Source: Acidobacteriia bacterium UBA6623
GTDB lineage: Bacteria > Acidobacteriota > Terriglobia > Bryobacterales > UBA6623
Length of the DNA stretch: 39,856 nucleotides
Assembly: GCA_002433055.1 (NCBI GenBank)
Contig: DJHJ01000035.1
Span: 1 to 39,856 of the forward strand
Direction: 5' to 3'
The notes below the pieces were generated by a model, which saw only the letters and a program-made list of their open reading frames with translations, did no database searches and was not told the origin of the DNA. The translations under genes and the position numbers were made by a program. Below, in pieces: positions 32,524 to 39,856 of the stretch; the first letter of the stretch is position 1; every line of letters begins with the position of its first letter.

Positions 32524-33342
32524 CCCCCTCATCTTTTTTTTACTGTAACGACCTTATGCATTGCAGTACAATTCATGGCGACATCTCTCGCAGCACAGGG
32601 AATCGTATCTGCTGTGGGTGGAATGGTCTACTATGCCGAAAGTGATATTTTCATCGATGACAAGCCTGTTAAGTTTGACTCTATTCGACGACCTCACTTA
32701 AAAAAGGGCCAAAAATTACATACAGAGATGGGCCGTGCTGAAGTAATGATTGTCTACGACGGGTTTGCACGGCTGGCTCCCTATTCAGATATTGAGTTGA
32801 TTAGTGTGGGGTCGGATTCTGCACGGATGAGATTACACAAAGGTGCCGTGATGGTAGCACTAACTGAAGTGTGGGACAAAGATTCAGTTGCAATGCTTGT
32901 CGGTGACCACGAGGTCAAATTTCATAAAGGAGGAGTATACCGTTTAGAAGCGAGTGGAGTTACTCCAGCGACTGTGAAGGTTTTTAAAGGTAAGGTCTCG
33001 ATTGTCTTTAATGGTAGCGAAAAGACGGTTAAGAGTAAGAGAAAAATAGATCTTGGGAATGGGCCTTATGTGGCTGTTAAATTTGATCACAAGAATGTGG
33101 ATGACTTTCGTGCATGGCATCGGACCCGAATGGACATCATTAACAAAGAGCGTGAAGCTGCCATCGCTGCTGTACGCAAAGGAGAAGGTGATAGAGCTGA
33201 TCATATTCTTCTGAAAGGTGGTTCGGGCCCACAATTTGGCGACGTTGGCATACCAGGCGGATTTGGTGGGTATGGAAGCGTTGGTCGCGGTGCGGCGGTG
33301 CCTTCTTCCGGCTGTTGTGCTGGAGGAGCTGGTGGACGTTAA
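32521..33342 (+). CDS. Secreted FecR-domain protein with Gly/Cys-rich tail
   Basis: A 273-residue exported protein from the ATG at 32521. The signal peptide covers about 1-26 (ending LAAQ). A FecR-type beta-sandwich (about 28-185) is recognisable by 'LKKGQKLHTEMGRAEVMI', 'SARMRLHKGAVMVAL' and 'VYRLEASGVTPATVKVFKG'. The order of strands is the usual one in acidobacterial FecR-like proteins, which lack the membrane helix and HTH partner of the E. coli sensor. A charged helix (about 200-230) leads to a Gly-rich tail with paired cysteines ('SSGCCAGGAGGR'). No sigma factor is adjacent, so an iron-signalling role is not supported; a structural or surface role is likelier. Confidence 0.82.
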   Translation: MPPHLFFTVTTLCIAVQFMATSLAAQGIVSAVGGMVYYAESDIFIDDKPVKFDSIRRPHLKKGQKLHTEMGRAEVMIVYDGFARLAPYSDIELISVGSDSARMRLHKGAVMVALTEVWDKDSVAMLVGDHEVKFHKGGVYRLEASGVTPATVKVFKGKVSIVFNGSEKTVKSKRKIDLGNGPYVAVKFDHKNVDDFRAWHRTRMDIINKEREAAIAAVRKGEGDRADHILLKGGSGPQFGDVGIPGGFGGYGSVGRGAAVPSSGCCAGGAGGR

Positions 33343-33443
33343 ACGGGGATCGAAGCGGGGACACAATCTTTAACTAGCGTCAGTAGGCGTGTGGGTCACT
33401 GGCCTAAATTTGTTGCAAGCTCCGTGATGCAATAAGGATACCC

Positions 33444-34571
33444 TCAGGCAGGTTTTGACTGAAGTAATTTTTTAGTCTCACGAGCCACGATTACTTCTTC
33501 GTTCGTTTTCAGAACGACCACCTTAACAGGTAGATGCTCATACGAAATGAGGCGGTCGCCGAGACCGTGGAGATTTTCCACGGGATCTAAACCGATTCCT
33601 AAAAGTCCCAACTCCTGACAGACTGTTGCTCTCAGTGATGCTGAGTTCTCTCCGATACCACCAGTGAAAGCGAGAGCATTTATACCTCCCATAGCGGCTG
33701 CGTAGGATCCAATCGTCTTGCGGATTTCATAGGCAAAGGTTTCAAGAGCTAATAGTGCTCGCTCATCACCTTGGCTGGCACTTCGTTCGAGATCTCGCAC
33801 GTCACCACCGGCGATGCCCGATATGCCAGCAAGACCACCTTTGTTGAGAAGTTGCTCACGCATGGCCATAGATGAACAATCTAGTTGGTCCATGACAGCA
33901 AGTACGGCGAAAACATCCAGGTCGCCGTGGCGTGTAGCGTTTTCAACTCCTGACTGAGGAGAAAACCCCATTGAAACATCAACCGATCGACCGCCATCGA
34001 TAGCACAAATTGACGAACTGCCACCGAGATGGCAAGAAATCAATTGCAAATTTTCAGGTAGAGCCTCAAGAATTTTTGGAACTTGCTCGCTAACGTAGCG
34101 GTGTGACGCGCCGTGGAAACCATACTTACGAATGCCGAATTGGTTAACCCATTCCTGAGGAACACCGTAGTAGGAAGCGTATTCAGGCAAAGTACGATGA
34201 AAAGAAGTTTCAAACACTGCAACCAGTGGCAGTTCCGGTCGAAGAGATCGAAAGATTTCTAATGCGGAAAGGTAAATATCGTTGTGTAGTGGCGCTGCAA
34301 TTTTGTAATTTTGCATAGCAGCCAGGAGTTCGTCGTCGACTCGGAAAGTACCGCGATATTTCGGTCCTCCATGAACCGCCTTAAACCCGACGCCATGGAT
34401 GGGATCTGATAACTGAAGAACTTGAGTGATAGCTTCGCGATGGTCTTTCGCATCACCACCTGGTAGTCCAATTCTCTCCAGATGTCCAGTCGACAGGACT
34501 TTTTCAGATGGAAACTCGATGAGTTGATATTTTAGAGAGGTCGAACCTAGGTTGGGGACTAGAATGTTCAC
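33444..34571 (-). CDS. Acetate/propionate-family kinase with altered active-site residues
   Basis: A 375-residue acetokinase of the ASKHA superfamily, about 25 residues shorter than typical AckA. It has 'VPNLGSTSLKYQLIEF', 'KYGFHGASHRYVSEQ', 'SCHLGGSSSICAIDGGRSVD', 'ATRHGDLDVFAV', 'ALAFTGGIGENSASLR' and 'LKTNEEVIVAR', so nucleotide and acetate sites are mostly recognisable. Two key residues differ from classic AckA. The Arg of HRVVHGG (Arg91 in the Methanosarcina enzyme) is Lys64 (FKAVHGG), and the Asp of FDTAFH (Asp148) is Glu121 (FETSFH); the 57-residue spacing is preserved. GTG start. No phosphotransacetylase nearby. It may act on acetate, propionate or a related acid, or be a divergent kinase. 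Confidence 0.85.
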   Translation of the reverse strand: MNILVPNLGSTSLKYQLIEFPSEKVLSTGHLERIGLPGGDAKDHREAITQVLQLSDPIHGVGFKAVHGGPKYRGTFRVDDELLAAMQNYKIAAPLHNDIYLSALEIFRSLRPELPLVAVFETSFHRTLPEYASYYGVPQEWVNQFGIRKYGFHGASHRYVSEQVPKILEALPENLQLISCHLGGSSSICAIDGGRSVDVSMGFSPQSGVENATRHGDLDVFAVLAVMDQLDCSSMAMREQLLNKGGLAGISGIAGGDVRDLERSASQGDERALLALETFAYEIRKTIGSYAAAMGGINALAFTGGIGENSASLRATVCQELGLLGIGLDPVENLHGLGDRLISYEHLPVKVVVLKTNEEVIVARETKKLLQSKPA

Positions 34572-34635
34572 AAGGCAGCTTTGCGAGAATACTACGGTCC
34601 TGCTAGTCAGAGTTCAAGGATCAGGAGCACTCTGT

Positions 34636-35823
34636 TTATTTGTTGATAGCCGCCTGAATGCTTGCCATGGCCTGTCCAGCAGCCCCTTTCAATGGGCCTT
34701 CTGTTTTGGCAGCCGCATCCATCCAGAAAAGCGCTTTATCAATATTGTCACCGCCGATGTCGAGCTTGATGTAGCAAACTCCCAAAAAGTAAGACAGAGC
34801 CTGATAGTTGGGTCCGCCCTGCGCTTTAATAGGTTCCACTGCTTCCAGTAAATGTTTGCGAGCTTCGCGAAACTTATTTTTATCGCTGTTACCAGCTTCC
34901 ACAACCAGCACTTTACCCATGATCAGATTGGCAAAGCCACCGAATCGAGCTTTGTGAGACAACCAACTTTCTTCATTTACATTTTCCGGTCTGGGTTTGG
35001 AAGCCAGGACGTCTAGTAGTCGTTGGGCATAACCATGAGCGTCCGCAACCTGTTGTGAGCTTAGGCTAAGTTCAGCCAAAGTGTAGAGATACTCTTCATT
35101 ACTATCGTTGGTCTCGAGCGAAGCTTTCATGGCCTGGGCCATCCTCGCCATATTGCCTGTCTGACGGGATGCCATCACAATTTGATCGTTAGCTTGGCCT
35201 TTAAATTGGCTACTAGGGTATTGTTCAAGTAATGTTTCTAGGTACTGCAGTTTGGCGGCTGGATCGGCCTGCTTAACGCTCGATGTGAAGAGGGAGTACT
35301 CAACGTAGTCCACGATACCTTGCGCATAGGCCTTTTGTCCTGTAAAGGCTGCTAGTCCATCTTCATCCAGATTGTCCGAGGGTTTTACAGCGGCAGCCTT
35401 TCCTGCGTACGATTTGGTTTCTAGCAGGTGAGGTAGCAATGCTGCCCAATCCTGTGTTCCTTCTAGGCCTTTTGTGAGATTGTGAAGCACTTCCAGGTCA
35501 TCAGGAACCATCTCCACAAGCAGCTTTCCATATTTTACCGAGTCGGCCCAATTCTGTTTTTCGAGGTAGACCTCTTGTAACAGTAAATGGACGTAGTCCA
35601 CAAGATAATCTTCTGGGTATTGTTCAACAAAGGACTCGAGTAGGCGGATTTTCTCGTCACTTGAATTAGAGTCTAGTGCTTCCTGAACTAATGCACCCTG
35701 TTCTTCGTCGACATCTATGTCTACGTCTCTGAGATCATAGTATTCTTCCGCTTCTTCATCTTGTGAAAAGGCTGGCATCGAAACCAAACCGAATATCAAT
35801 AGAGCTACCCAAAGGTTGTTCAT
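34636..35823 (-). CDS. Secreted tetratricopeptide-repeat protein
   Basis: A 395-residue periplasmic protein. The signal peptide covers 1-20 (cleavage near AFSQ), followed by an acidic stretch (21-45, rich in Asp/Glu), then helical repeats across the rest. TPR-like phrases include 'RLLESFVEQYPEDYLVDYV', 'YGKLLVEMVPDDLEVLHNL', 'LQYLETLLEQYPSSQFKG' and 'YQALSYFLGVCYIKLDI'. TPRs of this kind mediate protein-protein contact; no enzyme domain is visible. A good ribosome site (GGGGGAAG) precedes the ATG. It lies between the VWFA-type protein and the acetokinase on the same strand (171- and 64-base gaps), perhaps part of a common envelope complex with the VWFA protein. Confidence 0.83.
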   Translation of the reverse strand: MNNLWVALLIFGLVSMPAFSQDEEAEEYYDLRDVDIDVDEEQGALVQEALDSNSSDEKIRLLESFVEQYPEDYLVDYVHLLLQEVYLEKQNWADSVKYGKLLVEMVPDDLEVLHNLTKGLEGTQDWAALLPHLLETKSYAGKAAAVKPSDNLDEDGLAAFTGQKAYAQGIVDYVEYSLFTSSVKQADPAAKLQYLETLLEQYPSSQFKGQANDQIVMASRQTGNMARMAQAMKASLETNDSNEEYLYTLAELSLSSQQVADAHGYAQRLLDVLASKPRPENVNEESWLSHKARFGGFANLIMGKVLVVEAGNSDKNKFREARKHLLEAVEPIKAQGGPNYQALSYFLGVCYIKLDIGGDNIDKALFWMDAAAKTEGPLKGAAGQAMASIQAAINK

Positions 35824-35994
35824 AACCGCTTCCCCCGACCGGAACGTTCTGGTGTCTCAAGCATGTTACGCGAATCGGATCACGGAAGCAACCCGCCGAG
35901 TGGATGAAATCAGACTGAAAAATTCCAACACAATACCAAAGCTCAAAAACTGAGATCAGTTTTCCAGTGTGATTCAAAGATTGTACTTTGGGCC

Positions 35995-37143
35995 CTAAGG
36001 TGCAAATACAGGTTGCGGTCCATGAAAGTAACCGATACGAGCCCGTACGTTGAGTGCGTCATAAAGCACCGAAACACGGATACGATGATAGATGCCATGT
36101 TTGTTGAGGTTATTTGGACGATAGGTCAGCAAGTACTGACTGCGTAGATCCTCGCCGATTTGCGCAATAGATCTTTGTAGTCCACTTTCAGTGCGTGGGC
36201 TATAGTCCTTTCCGCCCGTTGCTTTGGCTAATGCTTCCAGGGGGTTTTGAAAAACCAGATTTTTTACACCTCGTACAAGGTCAATAACAAGGGGTACTAC
36301 GTTGCCGGTGATGTCCACACGGCTTTGCTGCATTGTCGTAGGAGTCGAAACTTGGCCGGGTGCTATTGGTCTGGTTTCCACTCCAGCAGGAAAGGGGTTT
36401 GAAGTCGGTTTTTGTCCACGAAGAACACGAGCTGCCAGAGTTGAGATTCTGACAGGATAAACCATGATGTTTTCTAATTGGGCCCCACGCAACACTTCGC
36501 CCATGTCAACTTCACTGCCATTATTTTGTGATTCAGAAAGAACGACAATAATCTTCCTGTGGTTTTCTGGTCGTCTCCTCAGCATTCGCATCCCTTCATA
36601 GACTGCATCTGCTAGGCGTACGGCACTACTTCCAACGGTAATTTTTTTCAGTCCCGCGTCGATTTTTTTAGTGTCGTTAGTGAAGTCCACCATCAGGCGC
36701 AGACGACTATCGAAGGCCAATAGTGCGCCCTCGCCGAAGCGTCCCAGCACCATGTCAGTAAACAGTACAGCGGTCTTTTTGATGTCCGGAAGGATGGCTT
36801 CTATTCGATCACTAGACTGAACACATATCACCATTGATACCGGCAGAAAACTCACTTCGACACTGTCAATTTTTTGCTCAATCTCGTTATCGAAGATTTT
36901 GAAATCGTGTGATGTAAGTGCGGTGACGTATTCTCCATTTGGGCCTGTAACCGTCACTGGAACTGTGACTACTTCTACTCCGGAGACGAAAGTTGGTTGA
37001 TCTTCAACGGTTAAGAGCTCCGTTTTTTGCGTAGAGGATTGTCCGTGAACCTGTACCTCCGAAGAAGCCAGCAAGATGAGCAGTGATGATGCTAGAGCTG
37101 TACACGTACGGCTTAATAGAAGAAGTTTCAAAAACGAGTTCAT
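35995..37143 (-). CDS. Secreted VWFA-related Acidobacterial-domain protein
   Basis: A 382-residue exported protein of the family named for its abundance in Acidobacteria. After a signal peptide (1-34) comes the strand pair 'VEVVTVPVTVTGPNGEYVTA' and 'LTSHDFKIFDNEIEQKI', the family hallmark. A von Willebrand A-like Rossmann domain (about 100-290) follows, and a final beta domain with 'YLLTYRPNNLNKHGIYHRIRV'. The MIDAS metal motif D-x-S-x-S is degenerate: the segment reads 'VICVQSSDR', with Cys replacing Asp. Metal-dependent ligand binding is therefore doubtful. Function in this family is unknown; members are thought to be surface or periplasmic adhesion-type proteins. It lies 48 bases after moaC. 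Confidence 0.9.
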   Translation of the reverse strand: MNSFLKLLLLSRTCTALASSLLILLASSEVQVHGQSSTQKTELLTVEDQPTFVSGVEVVTVPVTVTGPNGEYVTALTSHDFKIFDNEIEQKIDSVEVSFLPVSMVICVQSSDRIEAILPDIKKTAVLFTDMVLGRFGEGALLAFDSRLRLMVDFTNDTKKIDAGLKKITVGSSAVRLADAVYEGMRMLRRRPENHRKIIVVLSESQNNGSEVDMGEVLRGAQLENIMVYPVRISTLAARVLRGQKPTSNPFPAGVETRPIAPGQVSTPTTMQQSRVDITGNVVPLVIDLVRGVKNLVFQNPLEALAKATGGKDYSPRTESGLQRSIAQIGEDLRSQYLLTYRPNNLNKHGIYHRIRVSVLYDALNVRARIGYFHGPQPVFAP

Positions 37144-37191
37144 GGCTTAGAGAGTAGTCTGAGTCTGGCTTGTGTAGCACACATCAAAAAG

Positions 37192-37668
37192 TTAGAGAGA
37201 TGCAGGGCGACGGTAGGTTCCGCTTTTCCCTCCAGTCTTTTCAAGTAAGTATATTTCGCTAATCTCGATCGCTTTATCCAAAGACTTGGTCATGTCATAA
37301 ACGGTAAGAGCTGCTACGGAGGCGGCAGTAAGGGCTTCCATTTCGGCGCCAGTTGGTCCAGTGGTTATGACAGTGGTCTCTATGTTGACCCCCTCTTCAA
37401 CCAATGATATTTGTACATCGATACTGTGTAGAAGTAACGGATGACATAGTGGAATTAATTCAGAAGTGCGCTTGGCAGCGCTAATGCCAGCGATACGAGC
37501 CACTTCAAGTGGGTTACCTTTTGGGTTTTTAGGAATTTCTCCGATAACCGAAGGTGATAGTTTAACCAAGGCATGGGCACGTGCAGTACGCTGCGTATTG
37601 GGCTTGTCACTGACGTCCACCATGCGGACTGCACCCGTGTTGTTGTCGAAATGGGAGAGCTGGCTCAT
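37192..37668 (-). CDS. moaC: Cyclic pyranopterin monophosphate synthase (MoaC)
   Basis: Catalyses the second step of molybdenum-cofactor synthesis, converting 3',8-cyclo-7,8-dihydro-GTP (made by MoaA) to cyclic pyranopterin monophosphate. The 158-residue length is standard. Conserved blocks are 'VRMVDVSDKPNTQRTARAHA', 'LIPLCHPLLL', 'TGPTGAEMEALTAASVAAL' and 'YDMTKSLDKAIEI', which supplies the catalytic Asp and Lys. Its ATG overlaps the moeA stop by 4 bases (ATGA), so the two are translationally coupled with moeA first. No moaA, moaD, moaE or molybdoenzyme is in the window. Confidence 0.97.
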   Translation of the reverse strand: MSQLSHFDNNTGAVRMVDVSDKPNTQRTARAHALVKLSPSVIGEIPKNPKGNPLEVARIAGISAAKRTSELIPLCHPLLLHSIDVQISLVEEGVNIETTVITTGPTGAEMEALTAASVAALTVYDMTKSLDKAIEISEIYLLEKTGGKSGTYRRPASL

Positions 37669-38879
37669 TGAGGTAAAACGTCAATCCAGTCGTCAGCTGC
37701 CCAAGAAGCTCTCTCCGGTGTTGCTACAAGGAAACAGTTCGAGAGTGCTAGAGCAGTCAGATCTCCTGACCCCTGCCATTTTACCGGATCGACGGTCGTA
37801 TTACCGTATTCCTCTTCGAGCCGAGCGGGAAGAAATCGTGTCAACACTGGTTTGTGGCTAAAATCGGAGCGTAGACGGGCTTTGAAGAAGGGTAAGGGAG
37901 AATTCGACCTGCCAGCCAGCCGATGAACGGCTATGGACGCGAAAACTTCAAAAGACACCATAGTTGAGATTGGATTACCCGGCAACCCAAAGACTGGAAT
38001 AGACTGAACCTGCCCAAAAACAAGTGGTTTCCCAGGCTGGATTTTGACCTGAGTGAAGAAAAATTCAGCTCCGAGATCAGTTAGGGCCTGCTCAACATAA
38101 TCGTATTTTCCCATTGATACACCACCAGAGAGAAGTAGAAGATCTGATTCGAGGCCAATTTCAATCAGATCACGGGTGCGATCCGGTTTGTCTGGTGCGA
38201 TAGGTAAGATTTCAGGTTGACCACCCAATCTCTTGATCTGTGCTGCCAGTGAATGAGCGTTTGAATTACGGATTTGAAAGGGCTCAGGTGTGTGACCAAG
38301 TTCAACTACTTCATCTCCTGTTGATAGGATCGCAACTCGAGGTCGTCTGTACACTGTAATTTCCTCTTGACCTACCGAAGCCAGCAGTGCCATTTGGGGG
38401 AAGTTGATGGACGTACCCGGTCGTAAGACTGTATCGCCTTTGGAAGTTTCGCTGCCTTGGTAGATTAGGTTCTTTCCTGACGGCACTCCACTGTCAAGTG
38501 TGACCCATTCACCTTCGCGTTGAGAATACTCCCACATTACGACTGAATCGGAACCTTTGGGCCCTGGCGCACCTGTCATGATTTCGACAGCCTCTCCGTG
38601 TTGCAGATGAAAACGAGAAGGTTCCCCAGCACGAGTTTGCCCAATCACTCGTAAGCGAGCTGGTGTTTTCATCACATCTGAAGCCATGACCGCAAAACCA
38701 TCACGAGCGGATCGATTAAAAGGAGGGTAGTCGCGGTCAGCATTAACATCGGTTGCCAGAACTCGACCCAGTGCTTTTTGGAGCGGAACTGTTTCAGTTG
38801 GACGGTCAGCAGTCAACAACGCCATTTGTTCAGCGATCACTTGACGGGCCTTAGTAAAAGAGAGTGCAGGTGTTGGCAT
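37665..38879 (-). CDS. moeA: Molybdopterin molybdenumtransferase (MoeA)
   Basis: Inserts molybdate into adenylylated molybdopterin, the last step of Mo-cofactor assembly. The protein of about 404 residues from the ATG at 38879 (an in-frame TTG at 38888 would add three) shows the family domains. Residues 1-50 and 140-170 form domain I, 'DYPPFNRSARDGFAVMASDV' carries the conserved Asp/Ser/Met segment, and 'EIMTGAPGP' is in domain II. The molybdopterin-binding core is 'ILSTGDEVVELG', 'RNSNAHSL', 'LLSGGVSMGKYDYV' and 'FGLPGNPISTMVSFEVF'. The stop overlaps the moaC start. It is 81 bases downstream of the helicase-nuclease gene. Confidence 0.96.
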   Translation of the reverse strand: MPTPALSFTKARQVIAEQMALLTADRPTETVPLQKALGRVLATDVNADRDYPPFNRSARDGFAVMASDVMKTPARLRVIGQTRAGEPSRFHLQHGEAVEIMTGAPGPKGSDSVVMWEYSQREGEWVTLDSGVPSGKNLIYQGSETSKGDTVLRPGTSINFPQMALLASVGQEEITVYRRPRVAILSTGDEVVELGHTPEPFQIRNSNAHSLAAQIKRLGGQPEILPIAPDKPDRTRDLIEIGLESDLLLLSGGVSMGKYDYVEQALTDLGAEFFFTQVKIQPGKPLVFGQVQSIPVFGLPGNPISTMVSFEVFASIAVHRLAGRSNSPLPFFKARLRSDFSHKPVLTRFLPARLEEEYGNTTVDPVKWQGSGDLTALALSNCFLVATPERASWAADDWIDVLPQ

Positions 38880-38960
38880 TACGTTCAATTTCTCGGGATT
38901 GTAGCAGGAGAATGGTTCATTAGTGATGGGCCGAAGTCTGCTGCTTTTTCACCAGAATAC

Positions 38961-39856
38961 TTATTGTGCCGGTTTTGCGGGACAAAGTCCTTGATAGTAA
39001 GGACACTGGTAGCATTGATCTCCTTCAGAAAGTGGGAAGTCAAGATTTGATTGTGCTTCAAAAAAGTCGTTTACTGCTCTGGTGGTACTTTGTTGTGTCT
39101 TAGAGCCGATATCTACCTCAACGGTTTTGTTCGCTCGTAGAAAGTATAACTCTGCTCTGTCGGGTGCGCGACCTGTAGCTTGTTTGATCGCATGGGCATA
39201 AAGCCGGAGTTGCAGTTCATATCGCTGTGCTCTTTGTGCAACTTGTGTCTCATCGACACGGTCAGTCTTGTAATCGATCAAAAATCGTTTATTGTCATCG
39301 TTGTCAAACCAGAGGTCTATGTGACCACGCAGTAAGTGGCCATCTACATTGAAGAGTAAATCTTGCTCATGTTTAGCGTCAGATGGTACCTGTCGTCCAA
39401 GGTCGCTTTCACGAAAACGTCGGACTAATTGGGCAACTTCTTTTTCGGCTGGGTCCGGTTCTGAAGCATTAGCCAAGATTGCGTGGACCCGTAGCCCTAA
39501 CTCTTCCGAGTCAGGTTTATCATATTCAGCGGAATAGTCCTCATTTAACACAGTCGTGGGTATTGGGTTGATAGGCCGGTGTTTTGCTCGGAAGCGGAGA
39601 TAGTGCGACAAGTAGTATCTCCGTGGGCATGTGGAGAACAAGGATACTCCTGTGACCGTAGCAGCAGAATCGGAATAGTCAGGACGGTGATTTACTGTTT
39701 GCACTAGTTCGACTGGAGAAATCTCCTCCGGACTGTTAACTGGATGCTCGGTCACTGGGTCAAGATCTGTTCGGAAAAGTCGGAATTTAAATTCACCCAG
39801 GGTTTCGTTGTGAGGAGTGTTGTCAGGACTGTCGAAAAGATGTCCATCTTCCTTGT
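38961..39856 (-). CDS. C-terminal part of an AddA/UvrD-type helicase-nuclease (partial, continues past window edge)
   Basis: The reading frame stays open from the window's right edge, so this is the 3' part of a longer gene; the first in-frame candidate start (GTG at 39755) is probably internal. The last 298 codons end with a RecB/AddA-like PD-(D/E)XK nuclease. 'GLRVHAILANA' is the His motif, 'GHIDLWFDNDDNKRFLIDYK' holds the catalytic Asp-Asp-x-Lys and 'YELQLRLYAHAI' the QxxxY motif. Four cysteines (one in 'STCPRRYYLSHY' and three in 'CYQCPYYQGLC') match the Fe-S cluster that staples AddB, Cas4 and Dna2 nucleases. It probably belongs to an ATP-dependent exonuclease for double-strand-break repair. 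Confidence 0.85.
   Translation of the reverse strand, partial: KEDGHLFDSPDNTPHNETLGEFKFRLFRTDLDPVTEHPVNSPEEISPVELVQTVNHRPDYSDSAATVTGVSLFSTCPRRYYLSHYLRFRAKHRPINPIPTTVLNEDYSAEYDKPDSEELGLRVHAILANASEPDPAEKEVAQLVRRFRESDLGRQVPSDAKHEQDLLFNVDGHLLRGHIDLWFDNDDNKRFLIDYKTDRVDETQVAQRAQRYELQLRLYAHAIKQATGRAPDRAELYFLRANKTVEVDIGSKTQQSTTRAVNDFFEAQSNLDFPLSEGDQCYQCPYYQGLCPAKPAQ

Noticed and set aside
1..39856. CRISPR arrays, tRNA genes, insertion sequences or prophage
   Set aside because: No direct repeat series, cloverleaf-like sequence, transposase, integrase or terminal inverted repeats were seen on reading the window.

Overview
The window looks like a chromosome segment from an uncultured member of the Acidobacteriota. 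Three things point there: an Oar-type TonB-dependent receptor with an N-terminal carboxypeptidase-regulatory domain, a protein of the 'VWFA-related Acidobacterial domain' type, and several secreted proteins with no clear relatives. Base composition is moderate, with no strong GC skew by eye. The phylum call is inference; genus cannot be fixed from this stretch. I see no tRNA, rRNA, CRISPR array, insertion sequence, integrase or phage gene. No gap between genes exceeds about 300 bases.

Layout. 1-5156: end of an upstream unit with a candidate terminator, a CpoB/YbgF-like periplasmic TPR protein, an exported NIPSNAP protein (-) and the TonB-dependent receptor. 5208-8080 (-): nfeD, slipin and a SPOR-domain protein. 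8231-13465: a DapA-fold protein lacking its Schiff-base lysine (+), then tex-like and pckA on the minus strand. 13513-19629: a secreted protein of unknown function, a GNAT acetyltransferase, an AlaC-type aminotransferase, a three-gene ECF sigma / zinc anti-sigma / secreted protein unit, and a CPBP membrane protease. 19663-23703: homocysteine methyltransferase and acyl-CoA synthetase (-), divergent from a glutaryl-CoA dehydrogenase (+). 23843-29981: the most unusual unit, with three alkaline-phosphatase-superfamily genes joined by 4-base overlaps, then a 63-residue ribbon-helix-helix-like protein and a three-TM protein whose layout resembles the EMC3/DUF106 branch of the Oxa1 superfamily. 30218-33342: an SDR, a NYN-OST-HTH-OST-HTH RNA-biology protein and a FecR-domain secreted protein. 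33444-39856 (-): the C-terminal part of an AddA/UvrD-type helicase-nuclease cut by the window edge, moeA-moaC, a VWFA-type protein, a TPR protein and a divergent acetokinase.

How they fit together. Most genes are housekeeping: carbon metabolism (pckA, acetokinase, acyl-CoA enzymes), amino-acid metabolism (AlaC, methionine), molybdenum cofactor and envelope maintenance. The candidate new system is 23843-29981. Its gene overlaps imply coupled expression, and membrane-charge patterns place the two large phosphodiesterase-like paralogues on opposite faces of the inner membrane. A DNA-binding-like small protein and an insertase-like membrane protein follow. A role in building or remodelling a phosphate-linked envelope polymer or lipid head group is a reasonable hypothesis, but nothing in the sequence identifies the substrate.

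Several enzymes keep their fold but have altered active-site residues: the DapA-like protein (Lys to Val, Tyr to Asp), the acetokinase (Arg to Lys, Asp to Glu), the Tex-like protein (YqgF motifs lost plus an acidic insertion) and the VWFA protein (MIDAS motif lost).
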